DNA from: Aquificales bacterium
GTDB lineage: Bacteria > Aquificota > Aquificia > Aquificales > Aquificaceae
Assembly (NCBI GenBank): GCA_027078675.1
Contig: JALWWX010000237.1
Span: forward strand, 1-35,029
Direction: 5' to 3'
DNA length: 35,029 nt
Shown: positions 1 through 9,067 of the stretch, piece after piece
Numbering within the stretch: the first letter of the stretch is position 1
Layout of the letters: each line of letters opens with the position of its first letter
The notes under the pieces: model-generated
What the model was told of the DNA's origin: nothing
What the model saw: only the letters and a program-made list of their open reading frames with translations
The model's database searches: none
Made by a program: the position numbers and the translations under genes

Positions 1-195
1 ACAACCGTTGAACATCTATTTGAGATAAATAATTTGAAAGAGGCAAAAAAGGAATTTGAAAAGGAATATATCTTGTATCATCTTTCAAAAAACAACTACG
101 ATATGAGAAAAACCGCTGAAAAGCTGGATATAGATTTATCAAATCTTTATAAGAAGATTAAAAGCTATGGCATTAAGATAAAAGGGAAAGATTAG
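1..195 (+). CDS. C-terminal fragment of an NtrC-family (sigma-54 dependent) regulator, Fis-type HTH; 5' end outside window
   Basis: Frame 1 reads TTVEHLFEINNLKEAKKEFEKEYILYHLSKNNYDMRKTAEKLDIDLSNLYKKIKSYGIKIKGKD*, typical of the NtrC C-terminal Fis helix-turn-helix; open at the window edge. Confidence 0.8.
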   Translation, partial: TTVEHLFEINNLKEAKKEFEKEYILYHLSKNNYDMRKTAEKLDIDLSNLYKKIKSYGIKIKGKD

Positions 196-868
196 AGAAA
201 ATTCCCCCTGCAACTGCAACAGCTGTTTCAACCCTGAATATATAAGGTTTTAATTTTATTGGGGTAAATCCCTTTTTCTTCAGTATTTTAATCTCCTCCT
301 CAGAAAAGCCCCCCTCTGGACCTATGGCAATGGTGAATTCATTAAAATCTTTAAAGTCTCTGAGTGACACAGGTATGCCCCTGCTGTCCATAACTATACC
401 TTTACCCTTAACTTCAGCAGTATATATATCAACTACATCCAGTATCTCAAGGGGGACAGGTCTTCCCGCCTGCTTGGAAGACTCTTTTACAATATTTTTC
501 CACCTTTCCCTTTTCCTCTCAATAATATTTTTGTTATGAAAGCTCCTTGAAGTAATAAGGGGTCTGAGTGTTGTAAAGCCTGTTTCATTGGCAAATTTTA
601 GGATATCATCCATTACTCCTATATCCACTGGAACAGCTAAAAGTAAATGGAGGGTGCAAATGCTTTCTTTCGTTTTCAGCTCTTCCAAGATTTTGACAAG
701 TATATTACCCTTCTCCTCTTTGTAGAATTGACACTTGTATGCCTTACCGTTGTAGAATACGATGAATTCCTCTTTCCTTTGAATTCTCCGAACCTTATAG
801 TGCTTGACTTCCCTTCCAGATAAGATTAATATATTTCCTATACGATCGGAAGCGAAAAAAGAATACAT
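173..868 (-). CDS. rsmE: 16S rRNA (uracil1498-N3)-methyltransferase, RsmE family
   Basis: SPOUT motifs IAIGPEGGFSEEEI and LKPYIFRVETAVAVAGG; ~231 aa. Confidence 0.93.
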   Translation of the reverse strand: MYSFFASDRIGNILILSGREVKHYKVRRIQRKEEFIVFYNGKAYKCQFYKEEKGNILVKILEELKTKESICTLHLLLAVPVDIGVMDDILKFANETGFTTLRPLITSRSFHNKNIIERKRERWKNIVKESSKQAGRPVPLEILDVVDIYTAEVKGKGIVMDSRGIPVSLRDFKDFNEFTIAIGPEGGFSEEEIKILKKKGFTPIKLKPYIFRVETAVAVAGGIFSNLSLLS

Positions 869-875
869 AAAGAGA

Positions 876-892
876 GGGGGGAACTTCCCCCC
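876..892 (-). promoter_or_regulatory. GC-rich hairpin between the HU and rsmE genes (GGGGGG-AAGTT-CCCCCC)
   Basis: Perfect 6-bp G:C stem with 5-nt loop, between the HU stop and the rsmE ATG, ending 7 nt before the ATG (minus strand). Confidence 0.6.
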
Positions 893-900
893 ACAGGTGC

Positions 901-1173
901 TTACTTAATGGAATCGCGAAGTTCCTTGGCGGGCCTGAAGGTTACAACTTTGCGTGCGGGGATTTGGATGACCTCTCCTGTCCTTGGGTTCCTTCCTTTA
1001 CGGGCTGCGCGCTTTTTGACGGAGAATATACCGAGGCCTGGTATTGCTACCCTTTCGCCCTTTTTAAGGGCGCTTGCTATGGCAGAAACTCCTGACTTCA
1101 GGGCAGCATCAGCCTGCTTTTTAGTGATGCCTGCCCCTTTGGCTATGGCAGAAACGAGTTCAGCTTTCGTCAT
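901..1173 (-). CDS. hup: HU family DNA-binding protein
   Basis: 90 aa with the HU signature (GLGIFSVKKRAARKGRNPRTGEVIQIPARKVVTFRPAKELRD). Confidence 0.95.
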   Translation of the reverse strand: MTKAELVSAIAKGAGITKKQADAALKSGVSAIASALKKGERVAIPGLGIFSVKKRAARKGRNPRTGEVIQIPARKVVTFRPAKELRDSIK

Positions 1174-1209
1174 GGCACATGCCCTCCCAAAAAGTATTAC
1201 AGTTATTGA

Positions 1210-1238
1210 ATAATACAGTATTTTTTATTAAAATGCAA
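1210..1238 (-). promoter_or_regulatory. Sigma70-like promoter for the HU gene: TTGCAT-17 bp-TATTAT
   Basis: On the minus strand, TTGCAT (1238-1233) and TATTAT (1215-1210) with exactly 17 bp spacing, upstream of the HU start. Confidence 0.6.
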
Positions 1239-1297
1239 GCTTTTTCTTTGTTTTATAATTGAATATCAATTATGATAGATCCAGGAGGTTGCGGTTA

Positions 1298-4072
1298 ATG
1301 GATTATAAGAACACTCTTAATCTTCCTAAAACCAGTTTTCCCATGAAAGCAAATCTTCCCCAAAGGGAAACGATGATTCTAACAAAATGGACAAATTTAT
1401 ACAAAAAAATACAGCATGAATTTTCAAAAAAAGAAATTTTTATATTACACGATGGACCACCTTACGCGAACGGACATATCCACATGGGACACGCCCTTAA
1501 TAAGGTCTTAAAGGATATAATAAACAAATTCAATCTTATAAAAGGTAAAAGGATCAACTATATACCCGGTTGGGACTGCCACGGCTTGCCTATAGAACAA
1601 CAAGTTGAAAAAAATCTGAAGAAAGAGAATAAAAGGAAAGAAGACATAGGAAAGGTTGCCTTCAGGAGGATGTGCAGGGAGTATGCGAAGAAATTCGTTG
1701 AAATACAAAAGGAGGAGTTTATAAGGATAGGTATTCTGGGAGATTGGGAAAACCCTTATATAACTATGGATCCCAAGTATCAGGCCATTGAGATAAAGGA
1801 ACTGGGAAAGTTTTTCAAGAAAAACTTAGTAGTAAGGAGTAAGAAACCTGTTTACTGGTGTATATATGATAAAACAGCTGAGGCGGAAGCGGAGGTTGAA
1901 TATAGGGAAAAAACGGATCCCAGTATATATGTAAAATTCCCCCTTAAAGGTGAAGATAATACTTTCCTTATAATATGGACAACCACACCTTGGACCCTAC
2001 CCGCAAATCTCGGTGTTATGGTCGGAGAAGATTATGAATACTCTTTTATAAAAACGGGCAACGGGGAAGTGTTCATTATAGCCAGGGAGCTTCTTGACTC
2101 AGTCAAGGAGAAAACGGGCATTAATGGTGAGATCATTAAAACGGTCAAGGGTAGAGATTTGGTTGATCTTGAATATGAACACCCCTTTATAGACAGAACC
2201 GGCATTGTTTATCCTTCCGAATTTGTAACCCTTACTTCAGGAACGGGTCTTGTACACATGGCTCCGGGTCACGGTATAGAGGATTATACGGTGGGTCAGA
2301 GATACGGTCTTGAACCCTTTTCCCCTGTTGATGATGAAGGCAGATTTACCGATGAAGCTCCCTCTTTCCTAAAGGGTATAAACATATTTAAGGCGAATGA
2401 GCTGATAATAGAAAAGCTAAAAGAGAAAAATCTGCTTTTATTTGAAGAGAAGATAACCCACTCCTATCCCCACTGCTGGAGATGTAAGAATCCCATAATA
2501 TTCAGGGCTACACCTCAGTGGTTCATCAGGATGGAATCGGAGGTTAACGGTAAGACCTTGAGGGAAAAAGCCCTTGAAGAGATAGAAAGGGTAAAGTGGA
2601 TACCACGCTATGGCAAAAACAGGATAAAAAGTATGGTTGAACAAAGACCCGATTGGTGTATATCAAGACAAAGGTATTGGGGTGTTCCTATTACAGTTTT
2701 TTACTGTGAAAATTGTGGTACCGTTATAGCGGATGAAGAGGTGTTTGAACATATAGCGGACATCGTTGAGAACCACCCAGAGGGAGCGGATATATGGTTC
2801 AAGGCGGAGCCGGAAGAGTTACTTCCTAAGGGTTATACATGTCCTAAGTGTGGTGGAAATAAATTCAGAAAGGAAGAGGATATACTTGATGTGTGGTTTG
2901 ATTCTGGATGTTCCCATGCGGGTGTCATAAGACCCTTAGGAGTAAAAAAAGCAGATCTTTACTTAGAGGGTTCCGATCAGCACAGAGGATGGTTTCAGGC
3001 TTCCCTGCTTGAGTCTGTAGGATCTTACGGAGAGGCTCCATATAAAGCGGTACTTACCCACGGTTTTGTCGTTGATGAAGAAGGCAAAAAGATGTCCAAA
3101 TCAGAGGGAAATGTAATATCTCCCCAGGAGATTATAAATCAATACGGAGCGGATATACTAAGACTATGGGTAGTATCGGAAGATTATACAGAGGATATAA
3201 AGATAGGTCAAAACATAATTAAAATGATAGTTGAAGACTACAGAAAGATAAGAAATACTATGAGGTTCATGCTATCCAATCTATATGACTTTGACCCTTC
3301 CTCCCAAAGTGTGCCTTACGATGAAATGTTTCACTTTGATAAGTGGATACTTTCAAGGCTTGGAAGAGTAGTTAACGAAGTTATAAGCGGTTACGAAAAT
3401 TATAAGTTTCATCTTGTTTATCACACGATGAGGAACTTTGCATCAAAGGATCTATCTTCCATATACTTTGATGTAGTAAAGGATCGCCTGTATGTTTATA
3501 AACCTGACTCCTTTGAAAGAAGATCAAGCCAGACAGCCCTTTATAATATACTCTTAGTAACTACTGTTCTCCTGTCACCTATCCTCAGTTTTACTTGTGA
3601 AGAGGTATGGGAGCATATCAGGGAGATTGACAAAACCCTTCCCGAAAGTGTCTTTCTGGCTAATATAGAAGTTAAAAAACTTGCACCCATAAATGAGGAT
3701 ATTGAAAGGGATTACAGTATTTTGCTAAAACTGAGGGAACATGTTATGAAGGTTTTGGAAGAAGCGAGGAGGCAAGGATTTATAAAACATCCCTATGAAG
3801 CTAAGGTCTTTATAAGCGGAGATGAGGGTATAACGGAACTTGTCAGAAAATATAAGGATTATATAAATTTCTTTCTCACAGTCAGTCAGGTTAGTTTTGA
3901 AGATGGTGGTAACATATTCTTGGAAGAGGGAGGTATTAAAATAGGTGTGGATAGGGCGGAAGGTAAGAAATGTCCGAGATGTTGGGTATATTTTAAGGAG
4001 GATGAGTTCAAAGGGGATGTGTGTAAACGGTGTGCTGGGGTGCTAAAAGAAATGGGGGTGTTTTCCAATTGA
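1298..4072 (+). CDS. ileS: Isoleucyl-tRNA synthetase
   Basis: Class I motifs HMGHALNK and KMSKS; C-terminal Zn motif CPRCW...CKRC. The ORF opens at 1259, but ATG 1298 follows AGGAGG and is the likelier start. Confidence 0.97.
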   Translation: MDYKNTLNLPKTSFPMKANLPQRETMILTKWTNLYKKIQHEFSKKEIFILHDGPPYANGHIHMGHALNKVLKDIINKFNLIKGKRINYIPGWDCHGLPIEQQVEKNLKKENKRKEDIGKVAFRRMCREYAKKFVEIQKEEFIRIGILGDWENPYITMDPKYQAIEIKELGKFFKKNLVVRSKKPVYWCIYDKTAEAEAEVEYREKTDPSIYVKFPLKGEDNTFLIIWTTTPWTLPANLGVMVGEDYEYSFIKTGNGEVFIIARELLDSVKEKTGINGEIIKTVKGRDLVDLEYEHPFIDRTGIVYPSEFVTLTSGTGLVHMAPGHGIEDYTVGQRYGLEPFSPVDDEGRFTDEAPSFLKGINIFKANELIIEKLKEKNLLLFEEKITHSYPHCWRCKNPIIFRATPQWFIRMESEVNGKTLREKALEEIERVKWIPRYGKNRIKSMVEQRPDWCISRQRYWGVPITVFYCENCGTVIADEEVFEHIADIVENHPEGADIWFKAEPEELLPKGYTCPKCGGNKFRKEEDILDVWFDSGCSHAGVIRPLGVKKADLYLEGSDQHRGWFQASLLESVGSYGEAPYKAVLTHGFVVDEEGKKMSKSEGNVISPQEIINQYGADILRLWVVSEDYTEDIKIGQNIIKMIVEDYRKIRNTMRFMLSNLYDFDPSSQSVPYDEMFHFDKWILSRLGRVVNEVISGYENYKFHLVYHTMRNFASKDLSSIYFDVVKDRLYVYKPDSFERRSSQTALYNILLVTTVLLSPILSFTCEEVWEHIREIDKTLPESVFLANIEVKKLAPINEDIERDYSILLKLREHVMKVLEEARRQGFIKHPYEAKVFISGDEGITELVRKYKDYINFFLTVSQVSFEDGGNIFLEEGGIKIGVDRAEGKKCPRCWVYFKEDEFKGDVCKRCAGVLKEMGVFSN

Positions 4073-4117
4073 AAATTATTTGCAAAAGAAATAAATTATC
4101 CTTTACGGAGGAAAAAG

Positions 4118-5098
4118 ATGAAGGTTGAAGGAGTTCCTATAGTTGATTATTTGAAAGAACATAAAGGTTCTATAATTATACTGCCCCATGAAAATCCGGA
4201 TGGGGATGCCTTCGGTAGTGCCCTTGCACTGTATCTGTTTTTGAAGAAAAAGGGCAAGGAAGTTTACATAGGTTGCAAAGATAGTATCCCCCATTTTCTT
4301 GATTTCCTGCCCCACATTGATGAAGTTATAAAGATACCCAACGGTAAGGTTTACGACACGGGTATTATAGTTGATTCCGCGGATTTCAGCAGAATAGGAA
4401 CAGAGATAAAGGTTCTTAGAAAGATAAGGATTGATCACCACCTTGGGGGTGAATATTACGGTCCTTACGATTATATAGATACAACAGCTCCTTCAACCAC
4501 AGCCATAGTTTATGAAATAATTGCCAATTGGGATGAAAGTGCAATAGATAAGGATATAGCTACATGCATATATACGGGGCTTGCAACCGATACAGGCTTC
4601 TTTAAATACACAAATACCAATGAGTATGCCTTTGATCTTGCAAAAAAACTTGTCCACTACGGTGCGGATCCTAACTTTGTTTACAGGATGTTCAGTGAGA
4701 GAGAATCCTTTAATAAGATGAAACTTATTGCAAAAGCTCTTGAAACTCTTACCCTTTACGAAGACGGTTTGGTAGCAGGTATAACCCTATTTGACAGATT
4801 CTTCAAAGAGACAAACACAACCTATACGGACAGTGAGGGTCTCGTAAACTTTCCGAGGTTCATTGAAAGTGTTGAAGTAGCCTTTGCAATAATTGAGAAA
4901 CCGGATGAGCAGGTATGGAAGGTTTCTCTCAGGAGTAAGACTAAAGCCAATGTTGCTAATATAGCATCGTCCCTTGGTGGTGGAGGACACAAGTATGCTG
5001 CGGGTTGTAAGATAAAGGCATCTTCTTATGAAGAAGCCCTTGAAAAGGTACTTAGTGCAATAAGGGAAGAACTGAAAAGAATTTATGTCAGTGCATAA
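4118..5098 (+). CDS. DHH/DHHA1 phosphoesterase, NrnA-like (nanoRNase / pAp phosphatase)
   Basis: HENPDGDAFGSALAL, DSADFSR, IRIDHHLGG and C-terminal GGGGHKYAAGC motifs. Confidence 0.88.
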   Translation: MKVEGVPIVDYLKEHKGSIIILPHENPDGDAFGSALALYLFLKKKGKEVYIGCKDSIPHFLDFLPHIDEVIKIPNGKVYDTGIIVDSADFSRIGTEIKVLRKIRIDHHLGGEYYGPYDYIDTTAPSTTAIVYEIIANWDESAIDKDIATCIYTGLATDTGFFKYTNTNEYAFDLAKKLVHYGADPNFVYRMFSERESFNKMKLIAKALETLTLYEDGLVAGITLFDRFFKETNTTYTDSEGLVNFPRFIESVEVAFAIIEKPDEQVWKVSLRSKTKANVANIASSLGGGGHKYAAGCKIKASSYEEALEKVLSAIREELKRIYVSA

Positions 5099-5990
5099 TA
5101 TAGAGGATCTGATAATAAAAGCTAAGGTACTTCAGGAAGCTCTTCCTTATATAAAGTATTTCCACGGTAAAACCTTTGTCATAAAGTACGGCGGATCCGC
5201 TATGAAAGATGAGCATCTTAGGGAGAGTTTTGCAAAGGATGTGGTACTGCTCAAATATGTGGGAATAAATGTTATCGTTGTACACGGGGGCGGACCTCAG
5301 ATAAATGAAATGCTCTCAAAACTCGGTATGGAACAAAAGTTTGTAGGAGGTATAAGAAAAACAGATGAGGAGACAATGCACATCGTAGAGATGGTTTTAT
5401 CTGGAGATATAAATAAGGATATAGTTGCCCTTATAAATAAACATAGCGGTGAAAGTATATATGCGGTTGGGTTGTCAGGAAGGGACGGCAGACTTATAAG
5501 GGCAAGGAAGATGAAAGAAGATTTTCTTAAAGAGATAGGAATTGAAATTGAAGAGGATATAGGATATGTGGGAGAGGTATTAAGTATAAACATTGACTTG
5601 CTAAATTCAATAACGGAGAAAAACTACATACCTGTTATAGCACCCGTAGGTGTGGGAGAGAAAGGTGAGGCGTACAATATAAACGCGGATCTTGTAGCGA
5701 GTGAGATAGCTATAAGTATGAAAGCTGAAAAGCTTATATTTTTGACGGATACAGAAGGCGTCAAAGATGAAAATGGAAATGTTATATCTTCAATAACGGA
5801 AAGGGATGCCCAACTTTTGATAAAAAAGGGAGTGGTTAAAGGGGGAATGATACCAAAGGTTAAGTTTGCCCTTAAGGCGGTTAATAACGGAGTAAAAAAG
5901 GTCCACATTATTGACGGCAGAGTGGAACATTCCCTCCTTCTTGAGATATTTACAAGGGAAGGTATAGGGACAGAGCTTGTTTCTAATTAA
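5085..5990 (+). CDS. argB: Acetylglutamate kinase
   Basis: KYGGSAM, VVHGGGPQINEML, NINADLVASEIA, GGMIPKVKFAL. Confidence 0.96.
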   Translation: MSVHNIEDLIIKAKVLQEALPYIKYFHGKTFVIKYGGSAMKDEHLRESFAKDVVLLKYVGINVIVVHGGGPQINEMLSKLGMEQKFVGGIRKTDEETMHIVEMVLSGDINKDIVALINKHSGESIYAVGLSGRDGRLIRARKMKEDFLKEIGIEIEEDIGYVGEVLSINIDLLNSITEKNYIPVIAPVGVGEKGEAYNINADLVASEIAISMKAEKLIFLTDTEGVKDENGNVISSITERDAQLLIKKGVVKGGMIPKVKFALKAVNNGVKKVHIIDGRVEHSLLLEIFTREGIGTELVSN

Positions 5991-7377
5991 CCTGTGAACC
6001 TCCCAGAATTAGATTGCCCATTCTTATGATAGGCTGTCCGTCACTGACAGGAACTCCCTGGCCATTCTTACCACATGTGCCTATTGCCCAACCTACCTCT
6101 TTACCCACAGCATCTATGTTTTGGAGCGCTTTGGGACCGTTTCCTATAAGCGTAGCACCCCTTATAGGGTATGTAATTTCTCCGTTTTCTATAAGATATC
6201 CTTCCATTATCTCAAAAACAAAATCTCCCGTTACCGTATTTACCTCACCTCCGCCCATCTTTACCACATAAACACCCTTTTTTGTATCCCTGATTATATC
6301 CTCACCTTCATCCTTGCCTGGTGCTATAAATGTATTTGTCATCCTTACTATCGGTATATGCGCGTAACTTTGTCTCCTACCGTTACCCGTTGAGCTTACC
6401 CCATCCTTCATTGCCCTTAGTCTATCATACATATAACCTTCCAAAATACCGTCCTTTATAAGTACCTTACGCTGAGCAGGTACACCCTCATCATCAACTG
6501 TAAAAGACCCGTTGTAACCGGAAATTGTAGCATCGTCTATAACTGTTACAAGTTCGGATGCTACCTTTTTACCCAGTTTACCTGCGTAAACAGAGAGGCC
6601 CTGTTGAACAAGATCCGCTTCAAGACCGTGCCCTACAGCTTCATGGATCATAGTTCCCCCAGCCTCAGAGGACATTACAACGGTAAACCTGCCGGCTACG
6701 GCGGGTTTAGCCTTTAAGCCAAGGAGTGCTCTTTCCGCAGCTTTACCTGCCACATATTCTGGTGGTGTACTTTCAAAGATTTCAAATCCTTTCATACCCC
6801 CTATGGATTCATAACCTCTTTGCATTATATTGCCGTCGGATGATACAACATCAACAAAGAAAACAACCCTTTTTTGTGTATCTTCTGCAGTTTCACCGAG
6901 GTTGTTCATTATAAAAATATCTCTCGTTTTATCAGCAAGCACTGAAGTAACCTGTTTTATCTTATCACCATAACTTCTTGCCTTATCCTCAGCCCTTTTA
7001 AGAATTTCAATCCTGTATGAAATATCAACTTCATCCAGATCAATCTTCACCTCCGTATTACCCCTTATATATCTTTTACCAAGGGCAAGAACATAACCAT
7101 CTCCGTTACTTCTTGCGAGAGACTTGGCTATCTCAAGGAGATTTTCCAGGGTTATGTCATTTGTGTAGCCATAGTAGGTTTTACCGTCCTTTATAAGCCT
7201 GAGGCCTACACCTTCTTGTATACTGTGGCTCACATTATCAACCTTTCTATCCTCATACTTTATTTTTGTGGTTCTTGACCTTTCATAGAATATATCCGCA
7301 AAATCTCCTCCACCTTCAAGCATCTGCTTTATTATCAGCCCCCCTTTCTCTTTCAAAAGCTCCTTTATCCTACTCAT
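5983..7377 (-). CDS. tldD: TldD-type metalloprotease
   Basis: HEAVGHGLEADLV metal motif and family C-terminal region. ATG at 7377 follows GGAGGTGATA; the ORF track starts 4 codons earlier. Confidence 0.93.
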   Translation of the reverse strand: MSRIKELLKEKGGLIIKQMLEGGGDFADIFYERSRTTKIKYEDRKVDNVSHSIQEGVGLRLIKDGKTYYGYTNDITLENLLEIAKSLARSNGDGYVLALGKRYIRGNTEVKIDLDEVDISYRIEILKRAEDKARSYGDKIKQVTSVLADKTRDIFIMNNLGETAEDTQKRVVFFVDVVSSDGNIMQRGYESIGGMKGFEIFESTPPEYVAGKAAERALLGLKAKPAVAGRFTVVMSSEAGGTMIHEAVGHGLEADLVQQGLSVYAGKLGKKVASELVTVIDDATISGYNGSFTVDDEGVPAQRKVLIKDGILEGYMYDRLRAMKDGVSSTGNGRRQSYAHIPIVRMTNTFIAPGKDEGEDIIRDTKKGVYVVKMGGGEVNTVTGDFVFEIMEGYLIENGEITYPIRGATLIGNGPKALQNIDAVGKEVGWAIGTCGKNGQGVPVSDGQPIIRMGNLILGGSQVN

Positions 7378-7379
7378 TA

Positions 7380-7643
7380 TCACCTCCACATATCTTCCTT
7401 ATTTTCCCAATCCAATTCATCCATGATCTCAATACCACCAAGAAAAGCAGATATACGCTTTACAACTGACTTTAGCTCCTCAAATGTATCTGGTGTAGAA
7501 ATTATATCAACTATTCCTTCCTTGTTATTCCTTGTCCTGCATATCCCGAGCCTGCCCGCACCGTCCACAAGGGAATTAAACAAACCTATCCTTTCCTTAT
7601 CCATTTTTACCACCAGTATCTTTGTTTTTATCTCTTTTCTCAT
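7380..7643 (-). CDS. Small protein, likely DUF4911 family
   Basis: 87 aa, pattern KTKILVVKMDKERIGLFNSLVDGAGRLGICRTRNNKEGIVDIISTPDTFEEL resembles DUF4911; family call from memory. Confidence 0.6.
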   Translation of the reverse strand: MRKEIKTKILVVKMDKERIGLFNSLVDGAGRLGICRTRNNKEGIVDIISTPDTFEELKSVVKRISAFLGGIEIMDELDWENKEDMWR

Positions 7644-7718
7644 ATCTCACCACCTTGGCTTCAAATAAATCCAACATTTTCAAAACAGCGTCGCTGTACT
7701 TCTGTTCCCTTTTTTTTT
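7597..7718 (-). other. dnaX: Alternative -1 frame 3' extension of dnaX reached through an A9 tract
   Basis: A shift to the -1 frame at mRNA A9 gives ...DKKK-REQKYSDAVLKMLDLFEAKVVRYEKRDKNKDTGGKNG*, resembling the conserved DnaX C-terminal motif; zero frame gives GNRSTATLF*. Confidence 0.7.
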
Positions 7719-9029
7719 ATCCTTCTCCTTTATCCTGAATTCCACATTTCCTTTCTTCCTCCTGTATTCTTCAAGTTTATCCTCAAAAGCCTTGTATATA
7801 TTTTCTTCTATTTCATAAACTATCTTCTCTCCTTCCTTCTTTGCTTCAAGCTCACTTATTAACTTTTCAATGGCCTCATCCTTCTCGGATTTTTCCTCTG
7901 AAGATGCGGACACAACAGCCTTCCCAGAAATCACCTTTGATAAAGGAACTATTTCCTTTACTATGGTTGCTTTAATTATAGCCATCCTGAATGCATCAAA
8001 AGTTCCTTTATATCTTGTTTCCATTAAAGCCCTTGTGAATATATTTTCAAGGTAAAGAAAGGCTTCAATGGGTTTGTCATTGAATCTTTGATAAAACTCA
8101 TCATAGTGTTCAATAATCTTTTCTGGTTCTTCTAATGTTTTGGAAAGGATTATATTCCTTATCTCAGCGGTCATATTTTCCCATAACCTTATAAGATTTA
8201 TTCCCCTTAGATAATAATCCTTCAAAAGCTCTAAGGATCTTTGAATGTCCCCTTCAATTATAAGAGTAAGAAACTCCCGCGTTTTTCCTATACTTAGAAT
8301 ACCCAGTAGGCTTTCCAATCCTTCCCTTGTTACCTTGTTTTCACCAAAGGATGAAGCCTGATCAAGTAAGGAAGCTGCATCCCTTAAACATCCGTCGGAG
8401 GCAATGGCTATCTCCTCAAGGGCTTCCCTTTCAAAATCAATTCCCTCCCTCTTAGAAATCATCTCAAGATAGCTAATTATCTCTTCCTTTCTAACCCTTG
8501 AAAACATAAGCCTTTGACAACGAGATGCTATAGTGGGGGGAATCTTATCTGCTTCGGTAGTGCATAGGACAAATATGGTTGATGGCGGTGGTTCCTCCAA
8601 TGTCTTTAGAAGGGCGTTGAACGCCTCTTTTGTTAACATGTGTGCTTCGTCAAGGATGTATATCTTAAACTTACCTTTCATAGGGGTGTAATTAACCGAT
8701 TCCCTCAAGCTTCTTATGTCATCTATACCCCTGTTTGATGCTGCGTCAATTTCAATAAGATCTGGGAATACTCCCTTGTCTATAAGGGAACAATTTTCAC
8801 AAGCACCACACGGTTCTCCTTCCGAAGGGTTTAGACAGTTAACAGCCTTTGCAAGTATCCTTGCAACTGTAGTCTTACCCACACCCCTCGGACCAGAGAA
8901 CATATAGGCATGGGAAATTTTATTGAGTTTTACAGCATTTTTGAGTATCCTTACTGGTACCTCTTGACCGACAACCTCTTTAAAGAACTTGGGTCTGTAT
9001 TTCCTTGCGAAGGGTATATATTTTTCCAT
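7680..9029 (-). CDS. dnaX: DNA polymerase III subunit gamma/tau (zero-frame product, 449 aa)
   Basis: Walker A GPRGVGKTT, Zn motif CLNPSEGEPCGACENC, YILDEAHMLTKEAFNALLKTLEEPP. Confidence 0.96.
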   Translation of the reverse strand: MEKYIPFARKYRPKFFKEVVGQEVPVRILKNAVKLNKISHAYMFSGPRGVGKTTVARILAKAVNCLNPSEGEPCGACENCSLIDKGVFPDLIEIDAASNRGIDDIRSLRESVNYTPMKGKFKIYILDEAHMLTKEAFNALLKTLEEPPPSTIFVLCTTEADKIPPTIASRCQRLMFSRVRKEEIISYLEMISKREGIDFEREALEEIAIASDGCLRDAASLLDQASSFGENKVTREGLESLLGILSIGKTREFLTLIIEGDIQRSLELLKDYYLRGINLIRLWENMTAEIRNIILSKTLEEPEKIIEHYDEFYQRFNDKPIEAFLYLENIFTRALMETRYKGTFDAFRMAIIKATIVKEIVPLSKVISGKAVVSASSEEKSEKDEAIEKLISELEAKKEGEKIVYEIEENIYKAFEDKLEEYRRKKGNVEFRIKEKDKKKGNRSTATLF

Positions 9030-9038
9030 TACAACACT

Positions 9039-9067
9039 ATTTTATCAGTATAATCTTTTATTGTGAA
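9039..9067 (-). promoter_or_regulatory. Putative dnaX promoter TTCACA-17 bp-TAAAAT
   Basis: Minus strand: TTCACA (9067-9062), 17 bp, TAAAAT (9044-9039); only 9 nt then separate the -10 from the ATG at 9029. Confidence 0.5.

Noticed and set aside
1259-1297. Extended N-terminus of the IleS ORF
   Set aside because: ATG 1298 has an upstream AGGAGG and begins the IleS-like sequence; the extra 13 codons overlap the probable promoter/leader.
1431-1614. Three A7 tracts near the 5' end of ileS considered as slippage sites
   Set aside because: Zero frame remains the conserved IleS sequence on both sides; no homologous alternative frame, so they only look like lysine-rich AT-biased coding.
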